64,000 nucleotides of DNA from Actinomycetota bacterium (lineage in GTDB: Bacteria; Actinomycetota; CADDZG01; JAHWKV01; JAOPZY01). The notes under the pieces were generated by a model. That model saw only the letters and a list, made by a program, of their open reading frames with translations. It did not search any database and had not been told where the DNA came from. The stretch is from the NCBI GenBank assembly GCA_035765775.1, contig DASTWV010000043.1, forward strand, positions 124,001 through 188,000. Direction: 5' to 3'. A program made the position numbers and the translations under genes. Shown here one piece after another: positions 43,620-55,079 of the stretch (position 1 is the stretch's first letter; each line of letters begins with the position of its first letter).

Positions 43620-43701
43620 AATGGAATTGTGGCAGGGCGCCGTCGTCGGGTCGAGTGCCGGCTGTGTCCGGCAGCCCGTGCGGGCGCTACCATCAGGGCC
43701 A

Positions 43702-45020
<1,319 letters not shown>

Positions 45021-45065
45021 CCTCGTGGTATTTGAATTGTCGTCACGCCATGAGGGAGGGGCTTC

Positions 45066-46124
45066 GTGGAGCAGGTTTGGATCAGGTCGGCAGGAGGCCC
45101 AGAAGTCCTGGAGGTGCGTGAGGCTCCGGACCTCCATCCCCGGGCGGGGCAGATAAGGATCGCCGTCTCCGCCGCCGGTGTCTGCTTCGCCGACGTGCTG
45201 GCTCGAGCCGGGTTGTATCCGGATGCGCCCAAGCCGCCGACGGTCGTGGGCTACGAGGTCGCCGGGCACGTCGACGAGGTGGGCGCTGGGGTCGCCGGCC
45301 TCACGGAGGGCGAGCGGGTCATCGCGCTCACGCACTTTGGAGGGTACTCCAGCTCCGTCGTTGTCCCGGCCGACCGCGTTCAGGTCGTGCCGGCGGGGAA
45401 GGATCTCAAGAAAGCGGCGGGTCTACCGGTCAATTTCCTCTCCGCGTACCTGATGCTGCAGCGCCTCGGTTCCCTTCGCTCTGGGGAATGGGTCCTCATC
45501 CACGCCGCAGCCGGGGGCATTGGGCTGGCGGCCCTTCAACTCGCCAAGAACCGTGGCGCGGTGACGATCGGTACCGCCCGCGAGGAGAAGCACGAACGGC
45601 TGCGAGGGATGGGCCTCGACCATGCGATCGACTACCGGACGCAGGACTTCGAGACCCAAGTCAAGGAAATCACGGCCGGCCGCGGCGTCGACGTGGCGCT
45701 CGACTCCATCGGCGGTACCACGATGCGCAAGAGCTACCGCTGTCTGGCGCCTTTGGGAAGGCTCTTTTGTTTTGGATTCTCGGCGGGGGCCGCCCGTTCC
45801 CGACGGAGAGCGTGGCGAACCATGCCCCCTGCGCTGGCGACGACGCCGCTGTTCCATCCCCTCCAGCTGATGAACGCCAACAAGGGGGTGTTCGGATTCA
45901 ACCTGGGTCACTTGTGGGATCTCACCGAAGAACTGCGCTCAAGCTTCGGTGAGCTGATTGAGATGTGGGCACTCGGACAGATCGACCCCGTGATCGACTC
46001 AATCTTCCCCTTCGAGCGAGCCGGGGAAGCCCACGCTCAACTCGAGGACGGACGTAACTTCGGCAAAGTGCTCCTGGTTCCAACCCCCTTGGCCGCTTCG
46101 GACGCAAGCCAGCCAGGCGGTTAG
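45066..46124 (+). CDS. NADPH:quinone oxidoreductase-like MDR protein
   Basis: 352 residues of the medium-chain dehydrogenase family without the zinc-ligand cysteines. Key segments: PPTVVGYEVAGHVDEVGAGV, LIHAAAGGIGLAALQLAKNR (NADPH site), GVDVALDSIGGTTMRKS, and LEDGRNFGKVLLVP. QOR/zeta-crystallin type. GTG start with AGGGGC upstream. Only the seven-base gap to the next gene suggests a common transcript with the STAND-LuxR regulator. Confidence 0.88.
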   Translation: MEQVWIRSAGGPEVLEVREAPDLHPRAGQIRIAVSAAGVCFADVLARAGLYPDAPKPPTVVGYEVAGHVDEVGAGVAGLTEGERVIALTHFGGYSSSVVVPADRVQVVPAGKDLKKAAGLPVNFLSAYLMLQRLGSLRSGEWVLIHAAAGGIGLAALQLAKNRGAVTIGTAREEKHERLRGMGLDHAIDYRTQDFETQVKEITAGRGVDVALDSIGGTTMRKSYRCLAPLGRLFCFGFSAGAARSRRRAWRTMPPALATTPLFHPLQLMNANKGVFGFNLGHLWDLTEELRSSFGELIEMWALGQIDPVIDSIFPFERAGEAHAQLEDGRNFGKVLLVPTPLAASDASQPGG

Positions 46125-46130
46125 GACGGG

Positions 46131-48473
46131 GTGGCGCGACCGCCACCACCCGCAGGCGCTTCGGTAGTGTTGCGGCGTGTGGTGATGGAGCGCATGTGGC
46201 CAACCAGCTTCGTCGGCCGCCGGGAAGAGCTTGAGAACGCCCGACGGCTCCTACAGGCCGGCCGGGTCCTGACCCTGGTTGGTGCCGGCGGTGCGGGCAA
46301 GACTCGGCTGGCAACCGAGCTCGCCGAGGCGATCGCCCCCGAGTTCCGGGACGGGTCGACGTTCGTCAGCCTGGCGTCCATCACCGATCCCGGGCTCGTT
46401 CTGCCCACCATCGCTCAGAGCGTGGGTCTGCGGGCCCTCGCCGGGGAGGAGCTGGCTGAAGCTCTGGCCGGGCTCCTGGCAAAGCGGCGCTGCCTGCTGA
46501 TCCTGGACAACTTCGAGCACCTCTTGCCGGCCGCGCCGGCGGTCGCGATGCTCGTGCAGCGAACAGCCTGGCTCCGGTTCCTCGTCACCAGCCGGGCTCC
46601 GCTGCGTATCCAGGGCGAGCGCCTGCTGACGGTGCGCCCGCTGCATGTCCCGCTCGCCGAGGATCTGGCCAGCGTCGCAGGCAGCGAGGCCGCGCAGCTC
46701 TTCGTGGCACGCGCCGCGGCGGTGGTTCCCGAGTTCAGCCTTGACGAGGACAACGCAGCGGAGATCGCGCGCATTGTCCGGCGGCTGGATGGGCTGCCCC
46801 TGGCGCTCGAGCTGGCCGCGGCGCGGGTTCGGGTGCTGCCGCCGAGCGCAATGCTGACCCGGCTCGAGCGATCGCTTCCGATCCTGGTGGGCGGCCCCCA
46901 GGATGCCCCCGAGCGGCAACGCACGCTCAGAGCCACGCTCGAGTGGAGTGAGGCGCTGCTGACAGCCACCGGGAGATCCGTGCTGGCGGCGTGCTCGGTC
47001 TTCCGAGGCGGGATCGGGCTGGACGAGCTGGAGAACGTCGCTGCCGCCGCAGGACTCGACGACGTGCTCGCCGGGGCCGCCGAGTTGGTCGACCACAGCC
47101 TCCTCTTTCCTTCGGATCCGGGGCGCCGGGCCCGCTTCACCATGCTGGAACCCGTGCGTCAGTTCGCGGCCGAGCGATTGGCGCAGACCGGCTCCGAGGA
47201 GAGGGTCGGGGTAGCTCACGCCGATGCCTTCATGGCGCTGGCGATCGAGGCGGAGCCCAAGCTGTTCGGCCCCGCCGTGAAGCCCGCGCTCGATTGGTTC
47301 GAGCTCGAGCACGACAACCTTCGTGCCGCCTTCGGCTGGCTCCACGAGCGCGATCCGGCACGTGCACTGGAGCTGGGCGTGGCCTGCTACCCGTTCTGGG
47401 CGTTGCGTGGCCACTTCGCCGAGGGCCGCGCTCGGCTTGGGATGGCCCTTCTGGCGGAGGGCCAACCGGGCGCAACCCGCGTTCGCGCCCTCAACGCAGC
47501 CGCCGATCTGGCCATCGACCAAGGCGATCTGGCCGGCGTCCCGGGCCTACTGGAGGAGAGCATGGCGCTTGCCCGACCCATCGACGACCGCGCTGGGCTG
47601 GCGATGGCCATGATCTGGTCGGGTCACGAGATGACCTGTCGCGGACGCCACGAACAAGCCCTGCCGCTGCTGGCAGAGGCAGGCAAGGCCGTAGCGCAAT
47701 CCGCGGATCGGATCGCCGAGGCCCGCTGGCGGTTCTTCACCGGCATCGCCCTCTACCGCGCCGGCGGACTGGAGGAGGCGCGCGGGCAGTTCCAAGACAC
47801 CCTCGAGCTCTGCCGCGGGATCGGCTGGAGGGCATTCGAGGCTCAGGCGCTGACCATGCTGGGCGCGGTTCTCGGCGAGGCCGGCGATCTGGAGGCGGCG
47901 CAGGAGGCGTTGGAGGCCGCGCTTGCCGTATCCCTGGAGCTCAGCGATCACTGGCATATCGCAATGCAGCTCTCCCGGTTGGCGACCCTCGCCTCGGCGC
48001 GCGGGCGACCCCGGAGCGCGATGCGAGTCGCCGGCGCGGCGGCGGCCTACGCCGCGGCCAGAGGTGCGCGGCTACCGCCGGCCTGGACCTGGCAACAGGA
48101 CGCGTTGCTGGAGCCCGCCCGGCGGGTCCTGGGTCCGGCGGCACGGCGGCTCGTCGCCGAGGGCCGGCGGCTGTCAGCGAGAGAAGCGCATGCCGTGGCC
48201 GTGTCGGACGATCCCGAGGACGGCGCCCCCTCGGGCTGGCACCAGCTCACGCCTCGGGAGCGGGAGGTCGCCGGTTTCGTCGCCCAGGGTCTCACCAACC
48301 GTGAGATCGCGGAGCGGCTGTATCTGTCGGTGCGCACGGTGGACGTGCACGTCGAACGTGTGCTGCGCAAGCTCGACCTCAGGAACCGGACGCAGCTGGC
48401 GGCGTTGGTGCGCGACGCGAGCTCAGAACCGACCCTCAGGAATGGGAGGCGCTCATTCGTTCCAGACTCCTAG
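46131..48473 (+). CDS. STAND ATPase / LuxR-type transcriptional regulator
   Basis: 780 residues. An NB-ARC-like ATPase ([20 protein letters not shown], Walker [19 protein letters not shown], Walker [12 protein letters not shown]) is followed by helical repeats and a C-terminal LuxR HTH ([40 protein letters not shown]). Large ATP-binding LuxR-type regulators of this sort respond to unknown signals. GTG 46131 is the longest start; the family usually starts a little before TSFVGR, so a start near MERMWPTSF is also possible. Confidence 0.88.
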   Translation: MARPPPPAGASVVLRRVVMERMWPTSFVGRREELENARRLLQAGRVLTLVGAGGAGKTRLATELAEAIAPEFRDGSTFVSLASITDPGLVLPTIAQSVGLRALAGEELAEALAGLLAKRRCLLILDNFEHLLPAAPAVAMLVQRTAWLRFLVTSRAPLRIQGERLLTVRPLHVPLAEDLASVAGSEAAQLFVARAAAVVPEFSLDEDNAAEIARIVRRLDGLPLALELAAARVRVLPPSAMLTRLERSLPILVGGPQDAPERQRTLRATLEWSEALLTATGRSVLAACSVFRGGIGLDELENVAAAAGLDDVLAGAAELVDHSLLFPSDPGRRARFTMLEPVRQFAAERLAQTGSEERVGVAHADAFMALAIEAEPKLFGPAVKPALDWFELEHDNLRAAFGWLHERDPARALELGVACYPFWALRGHFAEGRARLGMALLAEGQPGATRVRALNAAADLAIDQGDLAGVPGLLEESMALARPIDDRAGLAMAMIWSGHEMTCRGRHEQALPLLAEAGKAVAQSADRIAEARWRFFTGIALYRAGGLEEARGQFQDTLELCRGIGWRAFEAQALTMLGAVLGEAGDLEAAQEALEAALAVSLELSDHWHIAMQLSRLATLASARGRPRSAMRVAGAAAAYAAARGARLPPAWTWQQDALLEPARRVLGPAARRLVAEGRRLSAREAHAVAVSDDPEDGAPSGWHQLTPREREVAGFVAQGLTNREIAERLYLSVRTVDVHVERVLRKLDLRNRTQLAALVRDASSEPTLRNGRRSFVPDS

Positions 48474-48818
48474 CCAGGTGCGCGTTGACCTGTTCCAGGT
48501 CGGCCGTTGGGCTGAACGTGATGAGCTCGGTGCCGGCGTCAGCAATGGGCAGGTGACCGGGCGGCGAGTAGAAGACGTCGTCCGCCTCGAACGTCTCCTC
48601 GTGATCTCGGTAGCGCAAGGTCATACGCCCGCGCACCACGATCCCCCAGTGCGGACAAGGACAGCGGTCGTCCGGCAGCCCTGGAAGAGGGGAGCCGCGT
48701 CTCCGCCCCTACGAATCGTCTCGAACGCAACGGTCCAGTCGCCCAGCGCTACGGTCCGACAGGCGTACGCGGGAGTGTCGATGGTGATCGGTGCTGTGTC
48801 CTTTCGAGCTTTGGCCAT
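48436..48818 (-). pseudogene. Cupin-domain protein broken by a single frameshift
   Basis: From ATG 48818 the frame reads ITIDTPAYACRTVALGDWTV and FETIRRGGDAAPLFQG; one base later in the series, LPDDRCPCPHWGIVVRGRMT and ADDVFYSPPGHLPIADAG continue the same cupin to its stop. A one-base loss near 48,677-48,683 explains the break. Assembly error is possible, but the neighbouring genes are broken too. Confidence 0.7.
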
Positions 48819-48834
48819 GTCGTGCTCCTTTCTC

Positions 48835-49608
48835 TTACACCATGGATCGGGCCGAGGCGCTGACGCCGGATTCCAGGAAGCGGTCGAGCATCGCGTTCAC
48901 CTGATCGGGAGCTGAGAGGGTCATCCAGTGGCCGGTGCCGACCACCTGGCCGACCCACGCCTCCGGCTGCAGCGCATGCAGCCGCTGCAGGTCGTGAGGG
49001 GTTTCGTGCCGACGGATCACCAGGATCGGACACCGCACCTGGGCCAGGGCCTCCGAGCCGTCGCCCGACATCCCGGCCCGCATCACCTGAGCGGCCAGAA
49101 CGCGCGGAATCTCCGGGAGCTCGCCCAGCACCTTGGACCTCACCTCCGGCGGGTCGAAGGGGCTCAGCAGGGCTGAGAAGTAATTCTCCAGCGCCGTGCG
49201 CCACCCATCGGAATCGAGCGCCGCAGCGAGCATGGTGGCCCCCTCGCGGACGACCGCCGGGAAGAGGAGCACAGGGTCCAACAAGGCGGCTCCGGCGATG
49301 CGCCCGGGATAGGCCGCGGCGACCTCCACCGCGAGCCGGCCCCCGAAGCTGTGGCCGCAGACGACCGCCAGTTCGATCCCGGTCGCGTCAAGAACACCCC
49401 CGATCGCCGCAGCGCAGTCCGCGAATGCGAAGCCTGCCGGAGCGGGGTCGCTCCCGCCCTGGCCAGGCAGGTCGAGCAGGATCACGCGCCGGGTCGCCGC
49501 CAAGTGTTCGAACTGGGGGACCAGATGTGAGCGGTTGCCGAAGGCCTATCCGTGGATGAGCACGAGAGCTGGCTCACCCGTCCCTGCATCGTCATACGAC
49601 AGGTGCAT
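48835..49608 (-). pseudogene. Alpha/beta hydrolase with in-frame amber codon
   Basis: From ATG 49608 the frame is HLSYDDAGTGEPALVLIHG, then TAG (49546-49548), then AFGNRSHLVPQFEHLAATRR and VILLDLPGQGGSDPAP, VVCGHSFGGRLAVEVAAAYP (nucleophile elbow GHSFGG) and TGHWMTLSAPDQVNAMLDRF with the catalytic His. Everything except codon 21 is intact. The shorter frame after the stop could still be translated from TTG 49503, but would lack the first strand and oxyanion residues. Confidence 0.75.
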
Positions 49609-49800
49609 GGGACTCCTTCGTGGTGTAGTCGTCAATCTCATGACGCTCCGCCTCCGGCTCCGCTGCTCGGCTCGCGGCAAAAGTGTGCCGAAAAAGGCCT
49701 TACCGGGTCGTCCGCAAGATTACGTACAGGGCATGCGTAATTCCTCCGGCGGAAGACGAGTGGGGGCTTGCTGCGGGAAGATCGCGCTCGTCAGCGCGCA

Positions 49801-49841
49801 TCAGCAGCGCACTGACCGGGCTAGTCACTGTGCGCTGCTGA
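49801..49841. other. Long perfect inverted repeat
   Basis: TCAGCAGCGCAC (49801-49812) pairs perfectly with GTGCGCTGCTGA (49830-49841), and inside it TGAC pairs with GTCA. No T-run. It lies about 110 bp from the tRNA-like fragment, so it could be a structured attachment or transfer sequence, or a terminator. Confidence 0.5.
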
Positions 49842-49947
49842 CAGCGCGTACCGAGACTTCCTGCAGCAGCCCGGCCTGAACGCGGCCTCAGATCGCACTC
49901 CTGGGACGACCGACAGCCCCAATTAGGTGAGCATGTGGTTTCGTCGG

Positions 49948-49990
49948 GGAGCGACGGAGCTTCGAACCCCGGACGTCTTCCGTGCGAGGG
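49948..49990 (-). other. tRNA-Val-like 3' fragment (possible att scar, copy A)
   Basis: On the minus strand this reads like the 3' half of a tRNA: an anticodon-stem end CGCACGGAAGA, a T-loop GGGGTTCGAAGC and an acceptor-type CGCTCC. The D-arm and 5' acceptor are missing. Two similar fragments lie at 60.2 and 60.9 kb. Confidence 0.45.
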
Positions 49991-50051
49991 AATTCCCTCC
50001 CTGCCTCCATCGTGGGAACCGTGAACTGTGACTGATCACTTCTACACTGTA

Positions 50052-50740
50052 CTACCCTACTTTACAGCCATCAGTTGTCATACCCAGATGTTCACCCGCC
50101 CCCGAACACTGGTTCGTCAGAGTTCGTTGCAGGCCGTTGGAGCGCGTCAGATCGAGCGACGACCGCACGACGCTCCGCAGTCCGGTGGTTGGCCCCGGCC
50201 CAGCCAGATCCGTACCGGCCAAGAGGCGAACTCCTCTTCCCATCGCTTGTTCGACAGGTTCCATGGGGCGCCACGAGATGAACCCCTGATGCTCGCGTGG
50301 CCCAAGTCGACACGCCAAGCCAAGACCAATCGCGAGGGCCTCGCCTCCCCGCTCGTTGTGGTGGTCGACCGACGCCACGACCGCCCGCCGGATGCGTTCC
50401 GGATGGTCAATGAGCAACTGGTAAGCCGTCAGGCCGCCGAGGCTGAACCCGAACACGTCCGCCCATTCGATGCCGAGGTGGTCGAGCAGACCCACGACGT
50501 CGCCGGCCAGATGCTCGAACGTCATGGGCCGCTGGACGTCGGCAGTGCGGCCGTGGCCCTGAAGCTCGACGGCGATGACCCGGCGCTGCTTCGCCAGGGT
50601 GGGGAGCGCGGTGCCAAAGCAGAGCTCGATGGTCTGCAGCTCGCCGTGGAGCAGGACGAGCGGAGTGCCCTTTCCGTGCTGCTGACCGTACACCTGGTAG
50701 AAGAGGTGGAGCCCGTTGACACCGGCGTAGCGATAGGGGA
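50052..50740 (-). pseudogene. Truncated alpha/beta hydrolase
   Basis: Recognisable from PYRYAGVNGLHLFYQVYGQQ, then TPLVLLHGELQTIELCFG, FGFSLGGLTAYQLLIDHPER (nucleophile elbow GFSLGG) and REHQGFISW. After about residue 150 homology stops, so the cap and catalytic His are missing. No clear start codon upstream of GTG 50693; a stop separates it from the CocE fragment next to it. Confidence 0.65.
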
Positions 50741-50753
50741 CGTCAGTCTCCGG

Positions 50754-51090
50754 CTATTGGCTGATGGCGAGGTACGAGACGCCGTCGAGGCCCACCTTGC
50801 CTTGCACCAGCTCCCGCCGACGGCCCAGGCGATCAGCTCGACGCAGCCCCGAGGCACCCAGACGGCCCGGTCCGGCGCCTCCCAGCCGCTCCACGTCGAG
50901 AAATTGACGACATCGCGCTGCGGCAGCATCCGGCACTTCGATGTTGAGCGCCTTGCCGTTGCGTCCCGCGGCCGGAATGTTGTCCTTGTTGTAGGGGTGC
51001 GCCGACACGATGGCGGGCCCCGGCTGGTCGGTAGGGGACGGAACACGTCGACCCGGCAGGGTCACGCCGTCGCACATCTTCGCCGGCACA
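50754..51090 (-). pseudogene. CocE/NonD-type hydrolase N-terminal remnant
   Basis: Frame one gives CDGVTLPGRR, PAIVSAHPYNKDNIPAAGRN and, near its end, GKVGLDGVSYLAISQ, the CocE nucleophile motif GxSYxG-like region. The middle (FSTWSGWEAPDRAVWVPRG) is in another frame, so at least two frameshifts are needed, and everything after SYLAISQ is lost. Confidence 0.65.
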
Positions 51091-51339
51091 TTGCAGTCCA
51101 CCTTGTGCCGGTGGGCGGAGGGGCGATCTCCATCAACCGCCGGCGGATTCGGTTGACCCGCCACACCAGCTGTGCCCACGTCCCTCCTGGATGCGGTCAC
51201 ACGGGAAGCGTACGAGGCGCCCATACGGCAGTCAAAAGTCGGCAACTCCTTTCGCCGATCGGAAACGCAGCCACCCGGCTCAGAGCCGATGCATCCAAGT
51301 CGTGGAGGGCCTTGTCGCCGAAGGTGAGAGGATTCGGCC

Positions 51340-52190
51340 GTGAGCCGACCCCGGGAGTTGCCCCGCACGACCATCGCCGTGAACGGCCTCTCCATGGCCC
51401 TTGTCGACGCCGGGCAGGGCCCGCCGGTCGTGCTGCTGCACGGCTTTCCCGACTCCGCCGACCTCTGGCGCCACCAGGTGCCGGCCCTCGCCGGGGCGGG
51501 GTTCCGGGTCATCGCTCCCGACCTACGCGGCATGGGGGAGACCGACGCCCCTCCGGACACCGCGTCCTATACCAACCAGCACTTCTTCGCCGACTTCGTC
51601 GCACTGATCGACCAGCTCGGCCTGAGCCATGTCGACCTCGTCGGCCACGATATCGGGGCGGCGGCCGCCTGAGGGATCGCCGCGCTCATGCCGGATCGGG
51701 TACGCCGGCTGGCCGTGCTCTCCGTGGGCCATCCGGCGGATTACTGGATCGAGGGGGTTCCCCAGCGGGCGAGGTCCTGGTACATGTGGTTCGTGCGCCA
51801 CGAAGGTTTCGCCGACGAGGCCTTCCGCAAAGACGACTGGCGGCTGTTCCGGGAGTGGGCGGCGGGGGCTCCCGATCTGGAGCGCTATCTGGAGGACCTG
51901 TCCCGGCCCGGCCGGCTGAAGGCGGCGCTGGACTGGTATCGGGGCCGCCAGAGTCCTGAGTTCCTGGTCGATGGCGCGGTCGGCCTGCCCGGCGTCACCT
52001 GCCCGACCTGGCCCTGTGGGGTGCCCACGACCCGTACTGCGGGGAGGCGCAAGTGCGGGCCTCCGCCGACCGGGTCGCCGACGAGTGGCACTACCGGCGC
52101 ATCGAATCCGCCGGCCACTGGATCCCGCTGGACGCCCCTGGCCGGGTCAACGAGCTGCTGCTCGAGTTCTTCACGGGCGGGCGGCCCTGA
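51340..52190 (+). pseudogene. Epoxide-hydrolase-type alpha/beta hydrolase with opal stop and frameshift
   Basis: From GTG 51340: TTIAVNGLSMALVDAGQGPP, VVLLHGFPDSADLWRHQVPA, the Asp nucleophile motif GHDIGAAAA, then TGA (51670-51672) where the family has Trp, then GIAALMPDRVRRLAVLSVGH and RLKAALDWYRGRQ in the same frame. At about 52,005 the frame shifts; LALWGAHDPYCGEAQVRASA and IESAGHWIPLDAPGRVNELL complete the protein at 52,190. One point mutation (TGG to TGA) and one indel are the only defects seen. Confidence 0.8.
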
Positions 52191-52194
52191 GCCG

Positions 52195-52470
52195 CGCGGC
52201 CCAGAGCGCCAACCTCCTCCTGAACCCGGGGGCCGAGACCGGCGAATGCGCCCCAATGGCGAACAGGGCGTCACGATCCCCGGCTGGACCATCACCGAGG
52301 GCATGCCCAACATCGTCTGCTACGGTGCTCCGGGCGGGTTCCCGACGCAGAGCACCCCAGGCCCCAGCAACCGGGGCAACACCTTCTTCACCCGCGGCGC
52401 ACCGGCAACGGCGCACCCAGCAGAGGCGTTCCGAAGTTGCGCTGGAGCCACCGGCTCCGCCCATCCCTAA
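52195..52470 (+). pseudogene. Secreted-protein fragment (NPGAETG type)
   Basis: Two frames read NLLLNPGAETGECAP and GVTIPGWTITEGMPNIVCYG, the start of an extracellular carbohydrate-binding-like domain found in actinobacterial secreted proteins. No signal peptide, no continuation beyond about 52,470, and a frame change inside. A fragment only. Confidence 0.5.
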
Positions 52471-52484
52471 GGTGGGGATCGCCT

Positions 52485-52500
52485 GGTCAAGCGCTTGACC
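52485..52500. repeat. Perfect 16-bp palindrome
   Basis: GGTCAAGCGCTTGACC at 52485-52500 is identical on both strands. It sits in a 360-bp stretch (52,470-52,828) with no recognisable gene. Function unknown. Confidence 0.45.
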
Positions 52501-52827
52501 TTGGCCACCACCACTTCCGGCAACAAGGATGCGGTTGCTCACGCCGGATCCTCCCCCACGCACATCGGACGCGCCCCTGCCGGAAAAGCCCGGGGAGGAG
52601 TCCTGCCCGCCGCCGTTCGTGCCGTCGGTTCCGCCAACCCACACAATGAGGGTCTCCCAGCGGTCACTTGGGTCTTCGAGAGCACCCGGCCACCTGGGCC
52701 GCCGGCGGGACCACCGCGCTGCGTGTCAATGGACATGGGGAAATCCGGGTGGGCGGACAACGATCAGGGCCGTGCCCCGTGGAGTGGTGGAATTTGAAGG
52801 CCACACGCTGATCCTCAGCGGCGCTTG

Positions 52828-53190
52828 CTACGACGCCAGCAAATCGTTGTTGGCCTTCTCCACCTCCTTTCGCTCAGCCCCATCCTTGCCGGTTTCGTAC
52901 AGCTGCGCCATGGAGGCTTGGGACAGGTAGCGGCAATCGCCGACGGCCCACTCGTCGTGGATCTCCAGCAACACTGAACCCGCCAGGCGCAGCACCGCGG
53001 CCTCGTTGGGGAAGATGCCGACGACATCGCTGCGGCGCTTGATCTCCTTGTTCACCCGCTCGAGGGGGTTCGTCGACCACAACTTCTTCCAGTGAGCGGC
53101 GGGGAAGGCGGCGAAGGCGAGCAGCTCCTCTTTGTGCTCGGCTTCGTGGTGGGACCGCGGCCCGGCCCGTGTCCCTAAGTCCTCTCCGGT
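52828..53190 (-). pseudogene. IS256-family (Mutator) transposase C-terminal remnant
   Basis: AAFPAAHWKKLWSTNPLERV, NKEIKRRSDVVGIFPNEAAV and LRLAGSVLLEIHDEW are the C-terminal signature of IS256/Mutator transposases. The DDE catalytic part is missing; only the last ~110 residues remain. Confidence 0.8.
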
Positions 53191-53210
53191 TCCGCATGTG
53201 GTATAGATGC

Positions 53211-55079
53211 TCAGCCATTGGCGTCGCCGCGCTTCGCATACGCCTTTAGGATCCGCGCGGTATCTGTGCCGTCGATGAAACAGAGAAGAGTTGGACGATC
53301 CTTGGGCGCATAGGCCTGCGCGGTGGCTCGAACCCTTGAGTGCACCGAGGAATCAATCTTGCCATTGAACTGCACGACAAACAGCTCAGCAGGTTCGGCA
53401 AATAGCCGGAGATCCTGGTCACCCCTCTTACCAAGATCTCTCGGATACATCGTGTTCCGCCTGGTGCCTGGTCCCTTGAGAAGAAATGCAGCTGTGACAC
53501 GCCTGCCGCGGTACCTGAGTTGAGTCGAGAAGACATCCGAGCGTTCGCCGCCCCAGTCCTTATGTTCGAAGTTCTCGCCAAGAATCTCCCGGAAACGCTC
53601 CTTGACACGGGACTCAGGTACGCTAAGAAGGCCACCGACAAGTTCGCTTGCTACTTCCCGCGCCGGAACGTCGGTCACTCTGCTGAAACTATCGATATCG
53701 TCAACATAGATGACTTTAAGGGCTCCCGCATCGGTCTCAGCACGAAGCGCTCTCAACCCCTGTCCCGTAATGCGACAGCACCCATCTTCCGCAACGCAGC
53801 CGTACGTCTCCAGGTAAGGCTCGACTAGCCGCTCCGTGACAAGAAGCCGGATAAGCCCGCGAACGCGTGAGAGAGACACGCCCCAAATATCCGTACATCC
53901 CGGAATGTCGAGTTGGAGCACTGTAGTCGTGGTGCCCTGCTTCATTTCGAGGCGCCTGAGGGCGGTTAATAGTTCAACGCGCAGCAATTCATCGTCGAGG
54001 TCCGTTTCGGAGAAGTTTGGCTCCCACGCCTCGGTCCGCTCCAAGTCATAGGTCCGGCCCAAGTCGTAGCGCTCCGTATCGACAAGTCCGTGGACCCAGC
54101 GGAGACCCAGCTCACGAGCCAGCTTCGATGCTGCCTCCCCTGGCTGGACCGCGGGGAGTTCTCGGAGCGCGTAGCTGAAGTGCACACGCATACGCACACT
54201 GAAAGCTCCCTGATTGGGCCGATCCGCAGGAGAAGCCTCAAACGAGTGATCCCGATAGGCCCGGGCGGCATCGGCGGACGGCTCATGGTCGATGCGGAAA
54301 CCGTTGTAAGACTCTCGGATCATCCCGAACATCTCCTGGGACACTGAACCAGGATCGGCCCCTGCGGCCTCGATTTGCGAGCCTTCGGTGATGTCTAGAC
54401 CTTGGCGCACTTCCCGCTGCCACCTGAGGTCGGACCGTCGACGTTCCACAAGGTACCGCAGGCGCGCGGCAGCCTCCTCCTGGACGCCCGCAGCCGTCTT
54501 GAGAACAGCATCCAAGTATCCGGCAAGCATTTGCGTTCGCTCGGCTACCCGTTGTTCACGGATGGCCTGGGGGTCAGCTTCCTCGCTTCGGGGCACCTCC
54601 ACGAAGCTGGTTACCGCCGAACCCTGTCGCTGGTATAGATTGGAGCTCAGTTCACTCAATCGGTTCCAATCGGCCCTATCTGCCTCCCTGTGGAGGTCGG
54701 GAGGCAGGAAGATCTCATCGATCGCCTTGAGGGATACAGCGTCTTGGCCATGATCCGGCCAGTAGTCAAGCCACTCCGCCCTACCGCAGATCTCCCATCG
54801 AAGTGAGAAGCGGACCGAGGGGACGAATGTGGTTGGCTTCTCCCCCCGCTGCCGAGGATGAGGTGCACCTTGCCCTGCCATTTCAACCGTGACCGCACCG
54901 AGCATCGGGGGCTGCCAGTAGGCCTCCAGAAGCTGTGCGACCACCGCCTCATCCGACCGATCTTTGAAGTTCTCCTCGTCTAGGCGTGCAATCTGGCCGG
55001 CGACGGGTGAGAGCAACTCTCCGACTAGCGCTGCCGAAAGCGGCTTTAAACGCCGAACGTCAGTGAAAAGTCCGGTCAT
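53211..55079 (-). CDS. Unknown protein: winged-helix middle and nuclease-like C-terminal domain
   Basis: 622 residues from ATG 55079 (the ATG two codons upstream, 55085, is alternative). N-terminus MTGLFTDVRRLKPLSAALVG; a helical middle with QEEAAARLRYLVERRRSDLR; a winged-helix-like segment at about 367-450 (VSLSRVRGLIRLLVTERLVE, CRITGQGLRALRA); and a C-terminal domain at about 490-622 with ENFEHKDWGGERSDVFST, VTAAFLLKGPGT, LGKRGDQDLRLFAEPAELFV and LLCFIDGTDTARILKAY. Acidic residues followed by a strand ending in Lys fit a restriction-endonuclease-like fold, but I could not name a family. Its ATG overlaps the integrase stop (ATGA), so the pair is translationally coupled. Confidence 0.7.
   Translation of the reverse strand: MTGLFTDVRRLKPLSAALVGELLSPVAGQIARLDEENFKDRSDEAVVAQLLEAYWQPPMLGAVTVEMAGQGAPHPRQRGEKPTTFVPSVRFSLRWEICGRAEWLDYWPDHGQDAVSLKAIDEIFLPPDLHREADRADWNRLSELSSNLYQRQGSAVTSFVEVPRSEEADPQAIREQRVAERTQMLAGYLDAVLKTAAGVQEEAAARLRYLVERRRSDLRWQREVRQGLDITEGSQIEAAGADPGSVSQEMFGMIRESYNGFRIDHEPSADAARAYRDHSFEASPADRPNQGAFSVRMRVHFSYALRELPAVQPGEAASKLARELGLRWVHGLVDTERYDLGRTYDLERTEAWEPNFSETDLDDELLRVELLTALRRLEMKQGTTTTVLQLDIPGCTDIWGVSLSRVRGLIRLLVTERLVEPYLETYGCVAEDGCCRITGQGLRALRAETDAGALKVIYVDDIDSFSRVTDVPAREVASELVGGLLSVPESRVKERFREILGENFEHKDWGGERSDVFSTQLRYRGRRVTAAFLLKGPGTRRNTMYPRDLGKRGDQDLRLFAEPAELFVVQFNGKIDSSVHSRVRATAQAYAPKDRPTLLCFIDGTDTARILKAYAKRGDANG

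Larger units (their letters stand above)
49608..50052. other. Intergenic stretch without genes
   Basis: No coding frame is supported. It contains a long hairpin (49801-49841) and a tRNA-like 3' fragment (49948-49990), described separately. Confidence 0.5.

Noticed and set aside
51340-52190. TGA recoded as tryptophan or selenocysteine
   Set aside because: Many intact genes in the window end with TGA, no SECIS-like hairpin follows it, and the neighbouring gene also has a frameshift; simple decay is more likely.
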